Source: Xanthobacter flavus (GTDB lineage: Bacteria > Pseudomonadota > Alphaproteobacteria > Rhizobiales > Xanthobacteraceae). From it: a stretch of 64,000 bases of DNA. The stretch is from assembly GCF_017875275.1 (NCBI RefSeq), contig NZ_JAGGML010000001.1:4609001-4673000 (forward strand), given 5' to 3'. Shown piece after piece: positions 37,563 through 46,051 of this stretch. The notes under the pieces were generated by a model. The model ran no database searches, had not been told where the DNA came from, and worked only from the letters and a program-made list of their open reading frames with translations. Numbering within the stretch: position 1 is the first letter of the stretch; every line of letters begins with the position of its first letter. Made by a program: the position numbers and the translations under genes.

Positions 37563-37664
37563 CCGTGCCGGAAACTCTAACTTCCGGCGGTCCAACGAAT
37601 GGTCTCGGATCAACCGTGCCGGAAACTCTAACTTCCGGCGGTCCAACGAATGGTCTCGGATCAC
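37563..37664 (+). repeat. Tandem duplication of the IS3 type-b right end (2 x 51 bp)
   Basis: The 51-bp unit starting CCGTGCCGGAAACTCTAACT and ending CTCGGATCA(A) occurs at 37563-37613 and again at 37614-37664. It equals the terminal inverted repeat region. The same doubling is at 49576-49675 in the other copy, so it arose before the copies separated or is a hallmark of this IS. Confidence 0.9.
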
Positions 37665-37667
37665 AAT

Positions 37668-37714
37668 GGGCCAGAACGAACTTCAAGCTGGATTAGCTAG
37701 GAGGGGCAACGTCA
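37668..37714 (-). repeat. Solo end of IS3 type-a element
   Basis: GGGCCAGAACGAACTTCAAG through GGAGGGGCAACGTCA matches the left end of the type-a IS3 (as at 53013-53059) with two or three differences. No other part of that element is nearby. It is a leftover of an earlier insertion or of recombination between copies. Confidence 0.75.
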
Positions 37715-38015
37715 AGAGGCGGCCTTTCGGACAGCTGAGGCTTGATTTTGCGCGGCAGGACAGGTAGCGAAGACGGGGTCCTTCGCACTTGCGAAGGGAC
37801 GATTGGAAAGACCCGGCGATGGGACACACGAACCTGACTAACACCGGCCCAATCCCCCAATGCCAGAATGGCGCTTTTAACGAGCCGTTGTTCCTATCCT
37901 TCACGCGTTCCGCGCTCTCACACGGCGTGATTCCGCGTGGTATTCGAATTTTTGCCTCCACCTTCCGGCCGGCAATTTTTCCACGCGCCGTTTTAGCGCA
38001 CTGATGAGATCCAGC
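37715..38015. other. Non-coding region with a palindrome upstream of the epimerase operon
   Basis: No gene is supported. CCTTCGCA (37780-37787) and TGCGAAGG (37790-37797) form an 8-bp palindrome with a 2-base centre. It could be a regulator site for the operon starting at 38016. No clear promoter boxes are seen. Confidence 0.35.
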
Positions 38016-39026
38016 ATGCGATTTCTGATCACTGGCACTGCCGGCTTTATCGGTTTCCACCTCGCCAAGCGACTGCTCGACGATGGTCATTTCATCGTCG
38101 GCTACGATGGGATGACCGACTATTATGACCGTCGTCTTAAGGAAAGTCGCCACGCGATCCTGCGTCGCTCCAATGGTTTCCGCGCCGTCGAGGCGCGGCT
38201 CGAGGACATAGATAAGCTCACAGAGGCCGCATATCTCGCGGAGCCCGATGTGATAGTCCACCTCGCCGCCCAAGCCGGAGTACGTTATTCAATCGAACAC
38301 CCGCGCACCTACGTTGATTCCAACTTGATCGGCACTTACAATATACTTGACTTGGCAAAGATAATAAAGCCCAAGCACTTGTTGGCTGCGTCCACCAGCT
38401 CAATCTATGGCTTCAATGAAAAAATGCCTTTTGCCGAATGCGACCAAGCTGACTGGCCTATCACTCTTTATGCGGCCACAAAGAAAGCTACGGAGGCCAT
38501 GTCCCACTCCTACGCGCACTTGTGGGGCATTCCGACAACCTGCTTTCGATTTTTTACTGTATACGGTCCGTGGGGGCGCCCGGACATGGCGCTGTTCAAG
38601 TTCGTAAGCGCCATTCTGTCCGGCAAGCCCATCGAAATTTATGGTATGGGCGAGATGCGGCGCGACTTTACGTACGTGGACGATTTGGTGGAGGCAATTG
38701 TGCGCCTCGCAATATTACCGCCCGTGATGGGAAAGCCCGCCCAAGCCGAGGGAGTGTGTGACTCGCTTTCCCGCATCGCGCCGTGGCGTGTGGTAAACAT
38801 TGGCGGCGGCCAGCCAGAAGGGCTCCTCAACTTCGTCGAAGCCATCGAGAAGGCGATAGGCAAGCCGGCAGAAAAGATCATGCTCCCCATGCAGCCAGGT
38901 GATATGCGGGAGACTTTCGCCGACCCACGCCTCCTGGAGGCTCTGACGAACTACCGGCCATCGACGCCAATCTCTGTCGGAATACCCGCTTTTGTTTCTT
39001 GGTACCGCGAATATTTCGGCAAGTAG
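38016..39026 (+). CDS. UDP-glucuronate 4-epimerase-like SDR enzyme
   Basis: 336 residues from ATG 38016 ([21 protein letters not shown]); an ATG four codons earlier lacks a ribosome site. It is an extended SDR with GTAGFIG near the N-terminus, the subfamily block [48 protein letters not shown], catalytic Ser in [14 protein letters not shown], and YAATKKATE (YxxxK). The NDYYD-x-x-LK-type motif and [10 protein letters not shown] are characteristic of LpsL/CapI-type UDP-glucuronate 4-epimerases, which make UDP-galacturonate. It fits with the ugd genes that supply UDP-glucuronate. It is first gene of a five-gene operon. Confidence 0.85.
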   Translation: MRFLITGTAGFIGFHLAKRLLDDGHFIVGYDGMTDYYDRRLKESRHAILRRSNGFRAVEARLEDIDKLTEAAYLAEPDVIVHLAAQAGVRYSIEHPRTYVDSNLIGTYNILDLAKIIKPKHLLAASTSSIYGFNEKMPFAECDQADWPITLYAATKKATEAMSHSYAHLWGIPTTCFRFFTVYGPWGRPDMALFKFVSAILSGKPIEIYGMGEMRRDFTYVDDLVEAIVRLAILPPVMGKPAQAEGVCDSLSRIAPWRVVNIGGGQPEGLLNFVEAIEKAIGKPAEKIMLPMQPGDMRETFADPRLLEALTNYRPSTPISVGIPAFVSWYREYFGK

Positions 39027-39102
39027 CACGCGGTTAGTTGCTACGAGTAGTCGACCCGCGCCCCGGCGAGCGTTGAAACGGTTCCTTCAAGAGGTTGTAG
39101 GC

Positions 39103-40089
39103 ATGTCCGTGCAGACCGAACAACTCGCCGCGATCGTCTTCGGCGGTGCAGGCTTCATCGGCACACATCTGCTGCGCCATCTCACACAGACGGGCCGCTA
39201 CAAGCGCATTCTCTCGGTTGACATCAAGGACCCAAAATGGCCGGTCGACAGTGTAGAGTACGTCAATGCCGACGTGCGCGGGCCCATCGATCTTCCGAAC
39301 AACCCGCATGGAGCAGAAATCTACAATCTTGCTGCTGTTCACACAACTCCAGGACATGAAGATTGGGAATATTTCTGGACTAACGTCCTCGGCGCCAGCA
39401 ACGTGTGCAAGTATGCCAAGATGATAGGCAGCTCTTATATTGTTTTCACATCTTCCATTTCTATTTATGGGCCGACCGAGGCGCCAGTAGATGAAAAATC
39501 GAAGCCCGCGCCGAACTCGGCCTACGGTCGTTCTAAACTTCTCGCAGAGGGCATTCATGGGGCTTGGCTCGAGAACGGGTTGGCCAACCGCCTCGTCGTG
39601 GTTCGTCCTGCTGTGATCTTCGGTCCCGGAGAAGGCGGTAACTTCACACGCCTTGCAGACCTTCTTTCTAAGGGACGTTTCGTTTACCCAGGGCGTCGCG
39701 ACGCGATTAAGTCATGCGGCTACGTGGGCGAACTCGTGCGCTCCATCGAATTTGCACGTGGACTTGGCAGACGCGAATTCGTTTATAATTTCGCTTATCC
39801 CGCCCGGACCACTACTGAAGAAATATGCCGAAATTTCTCTGAGATAGCCGGATTTCCGCCTCCAAAACTCACTATTTCCCTCAAATTAATGCTTGCCGCA
39901 GGAGTCGTTTTCGAGGTGCTCTCGGCTTTTGGCCTCAAAACTTCGATAAACCGCGCGCGTATGCGCAAGCTAGCACACTCCACCAACGTCCTGCCCACCG
40001 CCCTTTCAGAGGCGGGCTATTTTTACGAAACTGACATCAAAATAGCGCTGGCGCGATGGAAAATGGCTTCCAATGGCAACTTCGTGTGA
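39103..40089 (+). CDS. NAD-dependent epimerase/dehydratase
   Basis: 328 residues from ATG 39103; the longer frame overlaps the preceding gene. It is an extended SDR with GGAGFIGTHLLRHL, YNLAAVHTTPGHEDWEYFWTNVLGASNVCKYAK, SSISIYGPTEAPVDE (catalytic Ser/Thr region) and NSAYGRSKLLAE (Y-x3-K). VVRPAVIFGPGEGGNFTRLADLL follows. The C-terminal portion (TISLKLMLAAGVVFEVLSAFG) has a hydrophobic helix, as in some sterol-dehydrogenase-like or lipid-linked sugar SDRs. The substrate cannot be told from sequence. A nucleotide sugar for the same polysaccharide is likely. Confidence 0.75.
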   Translation: MSVQTEQLAAIVFGGAGFIGTHLLRHLTQTGRYKRILSVDIKDPKWPVDSVEYVNADVRGPIDLPNNPHGAEIYNLAAVHTTPGHEDWEYFWTNVLGASNVCKYAKMIGSSYIVFTSSISIYGPTEAPVDEKSKPAPNSAYGRSKLLAEGIHGAWLENGLANRLVVVRPAVIFGPGEGGNFTRLADLLSKGRFVYPGRRDAIKSCGYVGELVRSIEFARGLGRREFVYNFAYPARTTTEEICRNFSEIAGFPPPKLTISLKLMLAAGVVFEVLSAFGLKTSINRARMRKLAHSTNVLPTALSEAGYFYETDIKIALARWKMASNGNFV

Positions 40090-40117
40090 TGTCGTTCTCT
40101 GCTAAGGGACACGCCTC

Positions 40118-41245
40118 ATGACTTTCGCGCGCTGCGTTTCGATATTTAGCTACCATCTTTACTTTCAACGCCGACGTGGAGGCATGCACTGGGTCTGCGA
40201 TTCGCTTCGCAAGGCGGGGTGGGACGTGCGCTTTATCACTTGTGACTACAGCCTTTTAACACTACTGAAAGGCGATAAGCGCACCGCCTACGGTGAAGTA
40301 AAAGGCATCAACCGGCTCGAGCGAGTAACGGCGGACCTTTCTGTTGGCGTAGTGTTTACACCCTTCCACCCTGTGGGTCGCGACCGTAACATTCCGCTCA
40401 AGCTCATAGATAAACTTACTAGCACCTATCCCCAACCAAAGGGCGGCGTCGTGCGGAAGTTCGCGCACGGCTCCGACCTCGTGATTGTCGAAAGCTGCGG
40501 CGCGTTAATGATGGTAGACGATATACGGCGCGCCACGGACGCTCCCATTGTTTATCGAGTGTCTGACAACATGCGTGTCGTGCGTCCTGTGCCAAGCTTG
40601 CTCGCCGCTGAAGCGCGGGCGGTCGGCAAAGCCGATGCGGTCAGTCTAGCAAGTGAACACCTCGCGCGTTCCTTTCTCGGAAGAGGGAGGGTGCAATTCG
40701 ATCCTATGGGCCTCGACAAGGCGCGGTTCGATGCTGCTACCAAAAATCCCTACCCCGATGACGGTCGACCGAAGGTTGTCATCTCCGGCAGCTCAAGCCT
40801 CGACCACGCAGCCTTGGAGACAGCTGCGCGCAGCCTAACCGATTTCACTTTTATCCAGTTCGGCGCGGCTGATCGCAAAATAGATCTCCCGAATCTGGAA
40901 TATCGGGGCGAGGTCCCGTTCGACGACCTCGTGCCCTACGTGAAGTTCGCTGACATAGGATTCGCGCCCTATCTGGTGCGGCCTGGCTTCGAATATCAGG
41001 CCGAGCATTCGAACCGGCTACTACAATATGTCTACAGCGGCCTTCCGAGCGTCGTACCGATGGAGCTCGCTTCGCCGCAGAGGCCTCACTACCTCGGCTA
41101 CGACTCAAGGAACGATGCCAGCATTGTGGCGGCTTTCCACGAAGCACGGGCATTCGACCGCGCGCTCGTGCCCCGCGACGAAGTGATTGACTGGGATCAG
41201 GTCGCCGCGCGCCTCGCTGCGGTTGAGCGTCAGCTTGTCTATTGA
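40118..41245 (+). CDS. GumK-like (GT70) glycosyltransferase, probable glucuronosyltransferase
   Basis: 375 residues with a GT-B layout. From memory of Xanthomonas GumK, several blocks align: SLLTLLKGDKR (GumK SRLSRMKGDMR), VFTPFHPVGR, SDLVIVESCGALMM (GumK SDVIVFESGIAVAF), IVYRVSDNM with Asp150 at the place of the catalytic Asp of GumK, GFAPY (281-285) and NRLLQYVYSGLPSVVP (299-314; GumK MKLLQYDFFGLPAVCP). The conserved Lys before LLQY is Arg300 here. GumK adds glucuronate from UDP-glucuronate to a lipid-linked mannosyl acceptor at the inner membrane. The two ugd copies and GDP-mannose genes nearby fit that role. Acceptor and linkage are inference. Confidence 0.72.
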   Translation: MTFARCVSIFSYHLYFQRRRGGMHWVCDSLRKAGWDVRFITCDYSLLTLLKGDKRTAYGEVKGINRLERVTADLSVGVVFTPFHPVGRDRNIPLKLIDKLTSTYPQPKGGVVRKFAHGSDLVIVESCGALMMVDDIRRATDAPIVYRVSDNMRVVRPVPSLLAAEARAVGKADAVSLASEHLARSFLGRGRVQFDPMGLDKARFDAATKNPYPDDGRPKVVISGSSSLDHAALETAARSLTDFTFIQFGAADRKIDLPNLEYRGEVPFDDLVPYVKFADIGFAPYLVRPGFEYQAEHSNRLLQYVYSGLPSVVPMELASPQRPHYLGYDSRNDASIVAAFHEARAFDRALVPRDEVIDWDQVAARLAAVERQLVY

Positions 41246-41271
41246 ATGCAGATTTCAGAGGAAGCGGAAGC

Positions 41272-42459
41272 ATGCGGATCGTCCACGTCCTCACCCGGCT
41301 CCTCCGCGCGGGCTCGGAGGAGAACACCCTAGCATCATGCCACTCACAGGCTGCGATGGGTCACGAAGTGCACCTCGTGCATGGCCGGGACTTTGACTCT
41401 CACTATTACGACCGGCCTATGGCCGGAATCGTGCTTCACAAGGTGGACAGTTTGGTCCATCCTCTCGCTCCTGTGTATGATGTTCGAGCGTTTCGCGAGC
41501 TCGTGCTGCTGTTCCGCAGACTTAAGGCCGACATAGTCCATACCCACCAGAGCAAGGCTGGTATCGTCGGGCGTTTCGCCGCTCAGGCTGCCGGTGTGCC
41601 GCACATTGTGCATGGCGTGCATATTGTACCGTTTGTCAATGTCGGTAGGGCGCAGCGGACGATCTACATAGCCGCCGAGAAGTCGGCAGCGCTTTTCACC
41701 GCAGCTTTCATAGACGTTTCTCGGGGTGTCCGCGATCTTTGCGTCGAGGCCGGGGTCGGCCGCCCGGAGCAGCACCATGTCATCCATTCTGGTTTCGATC
41801 TCGACCGCTTTTTCGGCGCGACTCCGCCCGAAGATTGGCGTAAAATCCTGGGTATTGGACCAGATGTGCGGCGCCCTCCGGTTGTGGTGATGCTCGCGGC
41901 ATTAGAGCAGCGCAAGCGTCATTGCGAATTTCTCGACGTATTCCCGCGGGTATTAGCTTCCCATCCAGACACAATCCTGGTCATGGCGGGCGAAGGTCCA
42001 CATCGCGAGGCGGTAGAGGCCAAGATCAGAGCGCTCGGGCTTGAAGCCAACGCACGGCTTACGGGCTACCGCACCGACCCTCACCGGCTCATCGCTCTCG
42101 GGGATCTCTGTGTCCTAACCTCAACTCGCGAGGGCCTACCTCGCGTAATCATGCAATATGTGGCCGCGGGCCGCGCTTGCGTTGTCAATGACATTCCCGG
42201 CATCGACGAGGTGATTGTTGACGATTACAATGGAATCATTACACCCGCTCACGACATGGCTGCAACGGCTAACGCCATTTCAGACCTCCTTTCGGACCGT
42301 TCAAAACTCGCCCGGCTTACCGCGGGCGCGGAATTGACCGACTTGTCGTCTTGGCGGGTTGAGTACATGTGCGCACAAATCGAAGAGGTTTATCGCGGTC
42401 TCATGGGGGGAAATTCATGTTATCCCAAGACAAGCTCTACGTCAACGGCCGCTTCTTAA
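41272..42459 (+). CDS. Glycosyltransferase family 4
   Basis: 395 residues from ATG 41272 (MRIVHVLTRLLRAGSEENTL). It is a GT-B enzyme with DIVHTHQSKAGIVGRFAAQAAGVPHIVHGVH in the acceptor domain and VVVMLAALEQRKRH, ILVMAGEGPHREAVEAKIRALGLEANARLTGYRTD in the donor domain. The usual EX7E motif is E287-GLPRVIM-Q295, so the second Glu is Gln. YVAAGRACVVNDIPGIDEVI completes the donor site. The gene overlaps the next by 43 bases. Donor and acceptor sugars are unknown, but it is probably one step of repeat-unit assembly. Confidence 0.88.
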   Translation: MRIVHVLTRLLRAGSEENTLASCHSQAAMGHEVHLVHGRDFDSHYYDRPMAGIVLHKVDSLVHPLAPVYDVRAFRELVLLFRRLKADIVHTHQSKAGIVGRFAAQAAGVPHIVHGVHIVPFVNVGRAQRTIYIAAEKSAALFTAAFIDVSRGVRDLCVEAGVGRPEQHHVIHSGFDLDRFFGATPPEDWRKILGIGPDVRRPPVVVMLAALEQRKRHCEFLDVFPRVLASHPDTILVMAGEGPHREAVEAKIRALGLEANARLTGYRTDPHRLIALGDLCVLTSTREGLPRVIMQYVAAGRACVVNDIPGIDEVIVDDYNGIITPAHDMAATANAISDLLSDRSKLARLTAGAELTDLSSWRVEYMCAQIEEVYRGLMGGNSCYPKTSSTSTAAS

Positions 42460-43508
42460 CGCAGCCCTTGTCGGGTATGCAGCGCTATGCGGAGCAGCTT
42501 TGCGGCGCCCTTGATGCGCAGTTCGCTGCTGATCCCGCTCTCGCAATTCGCTACCGGCCCGAGGTACTGGTCCCAACCGGGTCGCGGCGTGAGCACAGCT
42601 GGCGCGTGCTAAGAGTGCGCGAGGTGGGTCAACTGAGAAGCCATGTTTGGGAACAAACCGAACTCGCCTTCGCGGCGCGCGATGGGATTCTGGTAAACCT
42701 CATTGCCGCGGGTCCGCTCCTCCATTCCCGCTCGATCCTCGCCTTGCACGACGCTGCCGTGTTCGCCCATCCGGAACACTTCTCGAAATCTTATCGTGCT
42801 CTGCATCAAGTCCTCCGCCCGCGCCTTGCGCGTCGAGCCGTACGATTGGTCACTATCTCGGAATTTTCCCGCCGCGAACTTTCGAAATGGCTTCGCATAC
42901 CTGAGGGGGCTTTCACAATAATTCCGGACAGCGCAGAGCATATCCTTCATGTGGAGTCGGACACGCGCATCCTCAGCAGGTACGGCCTTGAGCCGCATCG
43001 TTACGCGCTTACGGTGGGCAACCAAACCCCCAACAAGAACATCGCGCTTGCGTTGCGAGCCTTTGTGCAGGCGTCGCCGGAAGGCTGGCAGATCGCGGTG
43101 GCGGGCGGCGGCGCCTCCCATATCTTCGCCGAGTCGGAGACGGCCGATCACCCCGCTGTACGCAAGGTCGGACGGGTTACCGACGAGGAGCTACGTGCTC
43201 TCTACGAGAATGCCGGCATGTTTCTTTTCCCCTCCCGATATGAGGGGTTCGGCGTGCCCCCCTTGGAGGCGATGTCGCTCGGCTGCCCGGTCATATCGTC
43301 GAATGCTTCTGCTATGATAGAGGTTTTGGCGGACGCGGCCTACTACTTCCAGTCCGACGACAGGGGCGATCTTGCTCATGCCATCGCTAAAGTAGCAGAA
43401 AACGCGACACTTCGGGCCGATTTGGCCGAGCGCGGGCTTGCGCGGTCTCGACAATACACCTGGCGTAGCAGTGCAGAGACTCTCTTAGACCTGATAGGAG
43501 CGGTGTGA
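42417..43508 (+). CDS. Glycosyltransferase family 4 (mannosyltransferase-like)
   Basis: 363 residues from ATG 42417 with a strong GGGGGGA ribosome site, overlapping the preceding gene by 43 bases. It has N-terminal YVNGRFLTQPLSGMQRYAEQL, VTISEFSRRELSKWL, then the donor domain YALTVGNQTPNKNIALALRAF, GRVTDEELRALYENAGMFLFPSRYEGFGVPPLEAMSLGCPVISSNASAMIEV. The EX7E motif is complete (E276, E284). The NXTPXKN/EGFGVPPLEAM style is seen in mannosyl- or rhamnosyltransferases such as WbaZ-like proteins. The exact sugar is inference. It is the last gene of the operon from 38016. Confidence 0.88.
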   Translation: MLSQDKLYVNGRFLTQPLSGMQRYAEQLCGALDAQFAADPALAIRYRPEVLVPTGSRREHSWRVLRVREVGQLRSHVWEQTELAFAARDGILVNLIAAGPLLHSRSILALHDAAVFAHPEHFSKSYRALHQVLRPRLARRAVRLVTISEFSRRELSKWLRIPEGAFTIIPDSAEHILHVESDTRILSRYGLEPHRYALTVGNQTPNKNIALALRAFVQASPEGWQIAVAGGGASHIFAESETADHPAVRKVGRVTDEELRALYENAGMFLFPSRYEGFGVPPLEAMSLGCPVISSNASAMIEVLADAAYYFQSDDRGDLAHAIAKVAENATLRADLAERGLARSRQYTWRSSAETLLDLIGAV

Positions 43509-43599
43509 GATCAATACTTTGGCATCGCGTCGTCTGACTTATTTACCTGGATCCGTGCCACGTATAAGTCCGATGATTCGATTAGGACAAGACAATACT

Positions 43600-43871
43600 G
43601 CGCAGCATTGTAAGGCCGCAGCAGATCATCTCGGTGTAAGAGAAACGGGAGGCTGAATGAGGGCCGGCGACTTGTGCCGTAAGGAGGGGTTCTCGGAGGC
43701 CACGCTCTCCGAGTTCAAGGCTAGGTGGGGCAACGTCGACCTTCGAGACGGCAAGGCTGCGCCCCGCTTGAAGAGGAGAACCGGCGGCTGAATAAGCTGC
43801 TCGCCGAGCAGATACGCGACAATGCGGTGCTGCATGTGTTTCCGCAAGGTTCAACTGCTCGGACGTATGGG
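43600..43871 (+). pseudogene. Decayed IS3-family orfA
   Basis: ATG 43657 reads MRAGDLCRKEGFSEATLSEFKARWGNVDLRDGKAAP and continues after a frameshift as LNKLLAEQIRDNAVLHVF. These match the HTH and leucine-zipper parts of IS3 OrfA ([41 protein letters not shown]). Upstream, QIISV-like residues near 43620 are in another frame. No orfB follows. Confidence 0.65.
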
Positions 43872-43931
43872 TAGCCGCTCGTGGGGGGCGTAGCCCGCGA
43901 GCATGTGGTGGTCACCTTACTGGAGGATTTT

Positions 43932-45189
43932 CATGCAAGTTGCAATGATTGGTGCGGGTTATGTGGGCCTTGTTTCCGGCGCCTGCTTTTCTGACTTCGG
44001 CCACCGCGTCACCTGCGTGGACACGGACACGGCGAAGATCGCCGCGCTGAAGGGCGGGGAAATCCCGATCTACGAACCGGGCCTCAGCGAGCTTGTGGCC
44101 ACCAATGTCGCCGCCGAACGCCTGTTCTTCACCACCGACCTTGCGGGCGCGCTTGAGGAGGCGGAGGCCGTCTTCATCGCGGTCGGCACCCCCTCGCGGC
44201 GGGGCGATGGCCATGCGGACCTGTCCTACGTCTACCAGGCGGCGCGCGACATCGCCCGGGCCATCCGCCGCTATACCGTCGTGGTGACGAAATCCACGGT
44301 CCCGGTGGGCACCGGCGACGAGGTGGAGCGCATCATCCGCGAGTTGCGGCCGGACGCCGAGTTCGCCGTGGTCTCCAATCCCGAATTCCTGCGCGAGGGC
44401 GCGGCCATCACCGATTTCAAGCGGCCGGACCGCATTGTGGTCGGGACCGAGGACGAGCGCGCGAAGCAGGTGATGACCGACCTCTACCGGCCGCTCTATC
44501 TCAATCAGGCGCCCCTGCTCTTCACCTCCCGCCGCACGGCGGAGCTCACGAAGTATGCGGCGAACGCCTTCCTCGCCACCAAGATCACCTTCATCAACGA
44601 GATCGCCGATTTGTGCGAGAAGGTGGGCGGCAACGTCCAGGACGTGGCGCGCGGCATCGGTCTCGACAACCGGATCGGCTCGAAGTTCCTGCATGCCGGG
44701 CCCGGCTATGGCGGCTCCTGCTTCCCCAAGGATACCCTCGCCCTCATCAAGACCGCGCAGGACCACGGCGCCCCCACCCGCATCGTCGAGACGGTGGTGG
44801 CGGTGAACGACCAGCGCAAGCGCGCCATGGCCCGCAAGGTGATCCAGGCGCTCGGCGGCTCGGTGCGCGGGCGGACAGTCGGCATCCTCGGCCTGACCTT
44901 CAAGCCCAACACCGACGACATGCGGGACGCCCCCTCCATCGCCATCATCACCGCGCTGCAGGATGCCGGCGCCATCGTGCGCGCCCACGATCCCGAAGGC
45001 GTCGAGCAGGCCCGGCTGGTGCTATCTGACGTCACTTATGTGGACAGCCCTTACGAGGCGGCGACGGGCGCGGACGCCCTCGTCATCGTTACCGAGTGGG
45101 ACGCCTTCCGCGCCCTCGACCTGAAGCGCATTCGCGCGCTGATGGGTCAGCCGGTGGTGGTGGACCTGAGGAACATCTACCGTTCCAAC
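43932..45189 (+). repeat. Inverted 1.26-kb repeat, arm 2 (ugd copy 2)
   Basis: This arm matches 29830-31087 in opposite orientation. The boundary is one base before the start codon. The segment between the arms (31.1-43.9 kb) holds the isomerase, manC, an IS3/IS21 and the glycosyltransferase operon. Confidence 0.85.
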
Positions 45190-45237
45190 GAAATGGCCGC
45201 GCTGGGCTTCGACTATTCGAGTGTGGGGCGGATTTGA
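43933..45237 (+). CDS. ugd: UDP-glucose 6-dehydrogenase, copy 2 (intact)
   Basis: 434 residues from ATG 43933, with GGAGGA 5-6 bases upstream (43922-43927). GAGYVG is at 7-12, catalytic Cys263 in GGSCFPKD, and NAD/substrate blocks are as in copy 1. The C-terminus RSNEMAALGFDYSSVGRI is the normal short ending. It converts UDP-glucose to UDP-glucuronate with 2 NAD+. It stands alone after an IS3 orfA remnant and lies in the same direction as the glycosyltransferase operon before it. Confidence 0.95.
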   Translation: MQVAMIGAGYVGLVSGACFSDFGHRVTCVDTDTAKIAALKGGEIPIYEPGLSELVATNVAAERLFFTTDLAGALEEAEAVFIAVGTPSRRGDGHADLSYVYQAARDIARAIRRYTVVVTKSTVPVGTGDEVERIIRELRPDAEFAVVSNPEFLREGAAITDFKRPDRIVVGTEDERAKQVMTDLYRPLYLNQAPLLFTSRRTAELTKYAANAFLATKITFINEIADLCEKVGGNVQDVARGIGLDNRIGSKFLHAGPGYGGSCFPKDTLALIKTAQDHGAPTRIVETVVAVNDQRKRAMARKVIQALGGSVRGRTVGILGLTFKPNTDDMRDAPSIAIITALQDAGAIVRAHDPEGVEQARLVLSDVTYVDSPYEAATGADALVIVTEWDAFRALDLKRIRALMGQPVVVDLRNIYRSNEMAALGFDYSSVGRI

Positions 45238-45979
45238 AACGCACGACGTTCAATAAGTACCCATTTTAAATTGGCTGGCTTCGGAGGACTGTTCGACGAG
45301 CACTTCGTCTCCTTTTATTCCGAAGCCGTTCAAACCAAATGATGGTGCCCATGCAACCTCGAGCTTTCTCCTTATCTGAGGGAGGGCGAGCGAAGGCTGA
45401 AGACAGTGCTCTACGGACAGATGGTGCCACCAAACTAAAGGGCAGAGTCGGCGTGATGCAACATTTGGAGGGCGGCAGCTCCGTTCCCAGCGGATCTAGT
45501 TGAGGAGGATACCCCGGCTCAGTCAAAACGATGCCCCCCCGCGCCAAGACCGCAACGTCCTAGAAAATCTGCGCCCATTTCTAAAACAAACCTCATCTAG
45601 ATAGGTCATCAACAGGGAGCTCCACATCAGTCCAGCTCGCTCAATACGCCGCGTATTTGCATTTCAAATCGACGAATATTCGCGTGAGCGTTCAAATTAA
45701 AAATCCGCCGAACATCAACCCCATTTTCCCCGAGTTACAGTTCTTAACACGCGCCAAATGAAAAGATAAAAATTTAATGAACATGCATACTATCTGCGGC
45801 TGCTCAATCTCTATGGTACTATTTGCGATCCGCGCGCTAGTACATCGCGCCAATTTGCAAAATTATTGAAATTGATTATCGAAATCACACAGCTAGCGTC
45901 GCGAGTGAATCCAGCGAAATTAGACTACGTCCATAAAATAATTTAACGAAATTAAAACTAGCGCGCAAGACATTTTCAA
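45238..45979. other. AT-rich intergenic region
   Basis: About 740 bases with no believable ORF. From about 45640 the A/T content is much higher than elsewhere in the window, which suggests a join with acquired DNA that continues into the pyruvyltransferase gene. Confidence 0.5.
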
Positions 45980-46008
45980 TTGACAAAGTAAATTTATAAT
46001 TATATCAT
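45980..46008 (+). promoter_or_regulatory. Sigma-70-type promoter of the pyruvyltransferase gene
   Basis: TTGACA (45980-45985, perfect -35) is separated by 17 bases from TATCAT (46003-46008, five of six matches to TATAAT). Transcription would start near 46014-46016. This favours the translation start at 46052 over the in-frame ATG at 46016. Confidence 0.65.
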
Positions 46009-46051
46009 TAAGGGCATGCAATCGGTGTGTGTCAAGCGAGGCGGTATTTCG

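Larger units (their letters stand above)
34024..37664 (+). mobile_element. IS3-family element (type b, copy 1) interrupted by IS21
   Basis: The left end (TGATCTGATCCCCGAAAACT, from about 34024) and right end (inward TGATCCGAGACC) are related inverted repeats that share GTTAGAGTTT. It encodes orfA (34105-34371) and orfB (to 37561). An IS21 (34376-36724) lies between them. Without the IS21 the element is about 1.29 kb, normal for IS3. The right terminal repeat is present twice in tandem. Copy 2 (49576-50452) has the same doubling. Confidence 0.88.

Noticed and set aside
37563-37664. Tandem 51-bp repeats considered as a CRISPR-like array
   Set aside because: Only two units, no spacers between them, and the sequence is the terminal repeat of an IS3.
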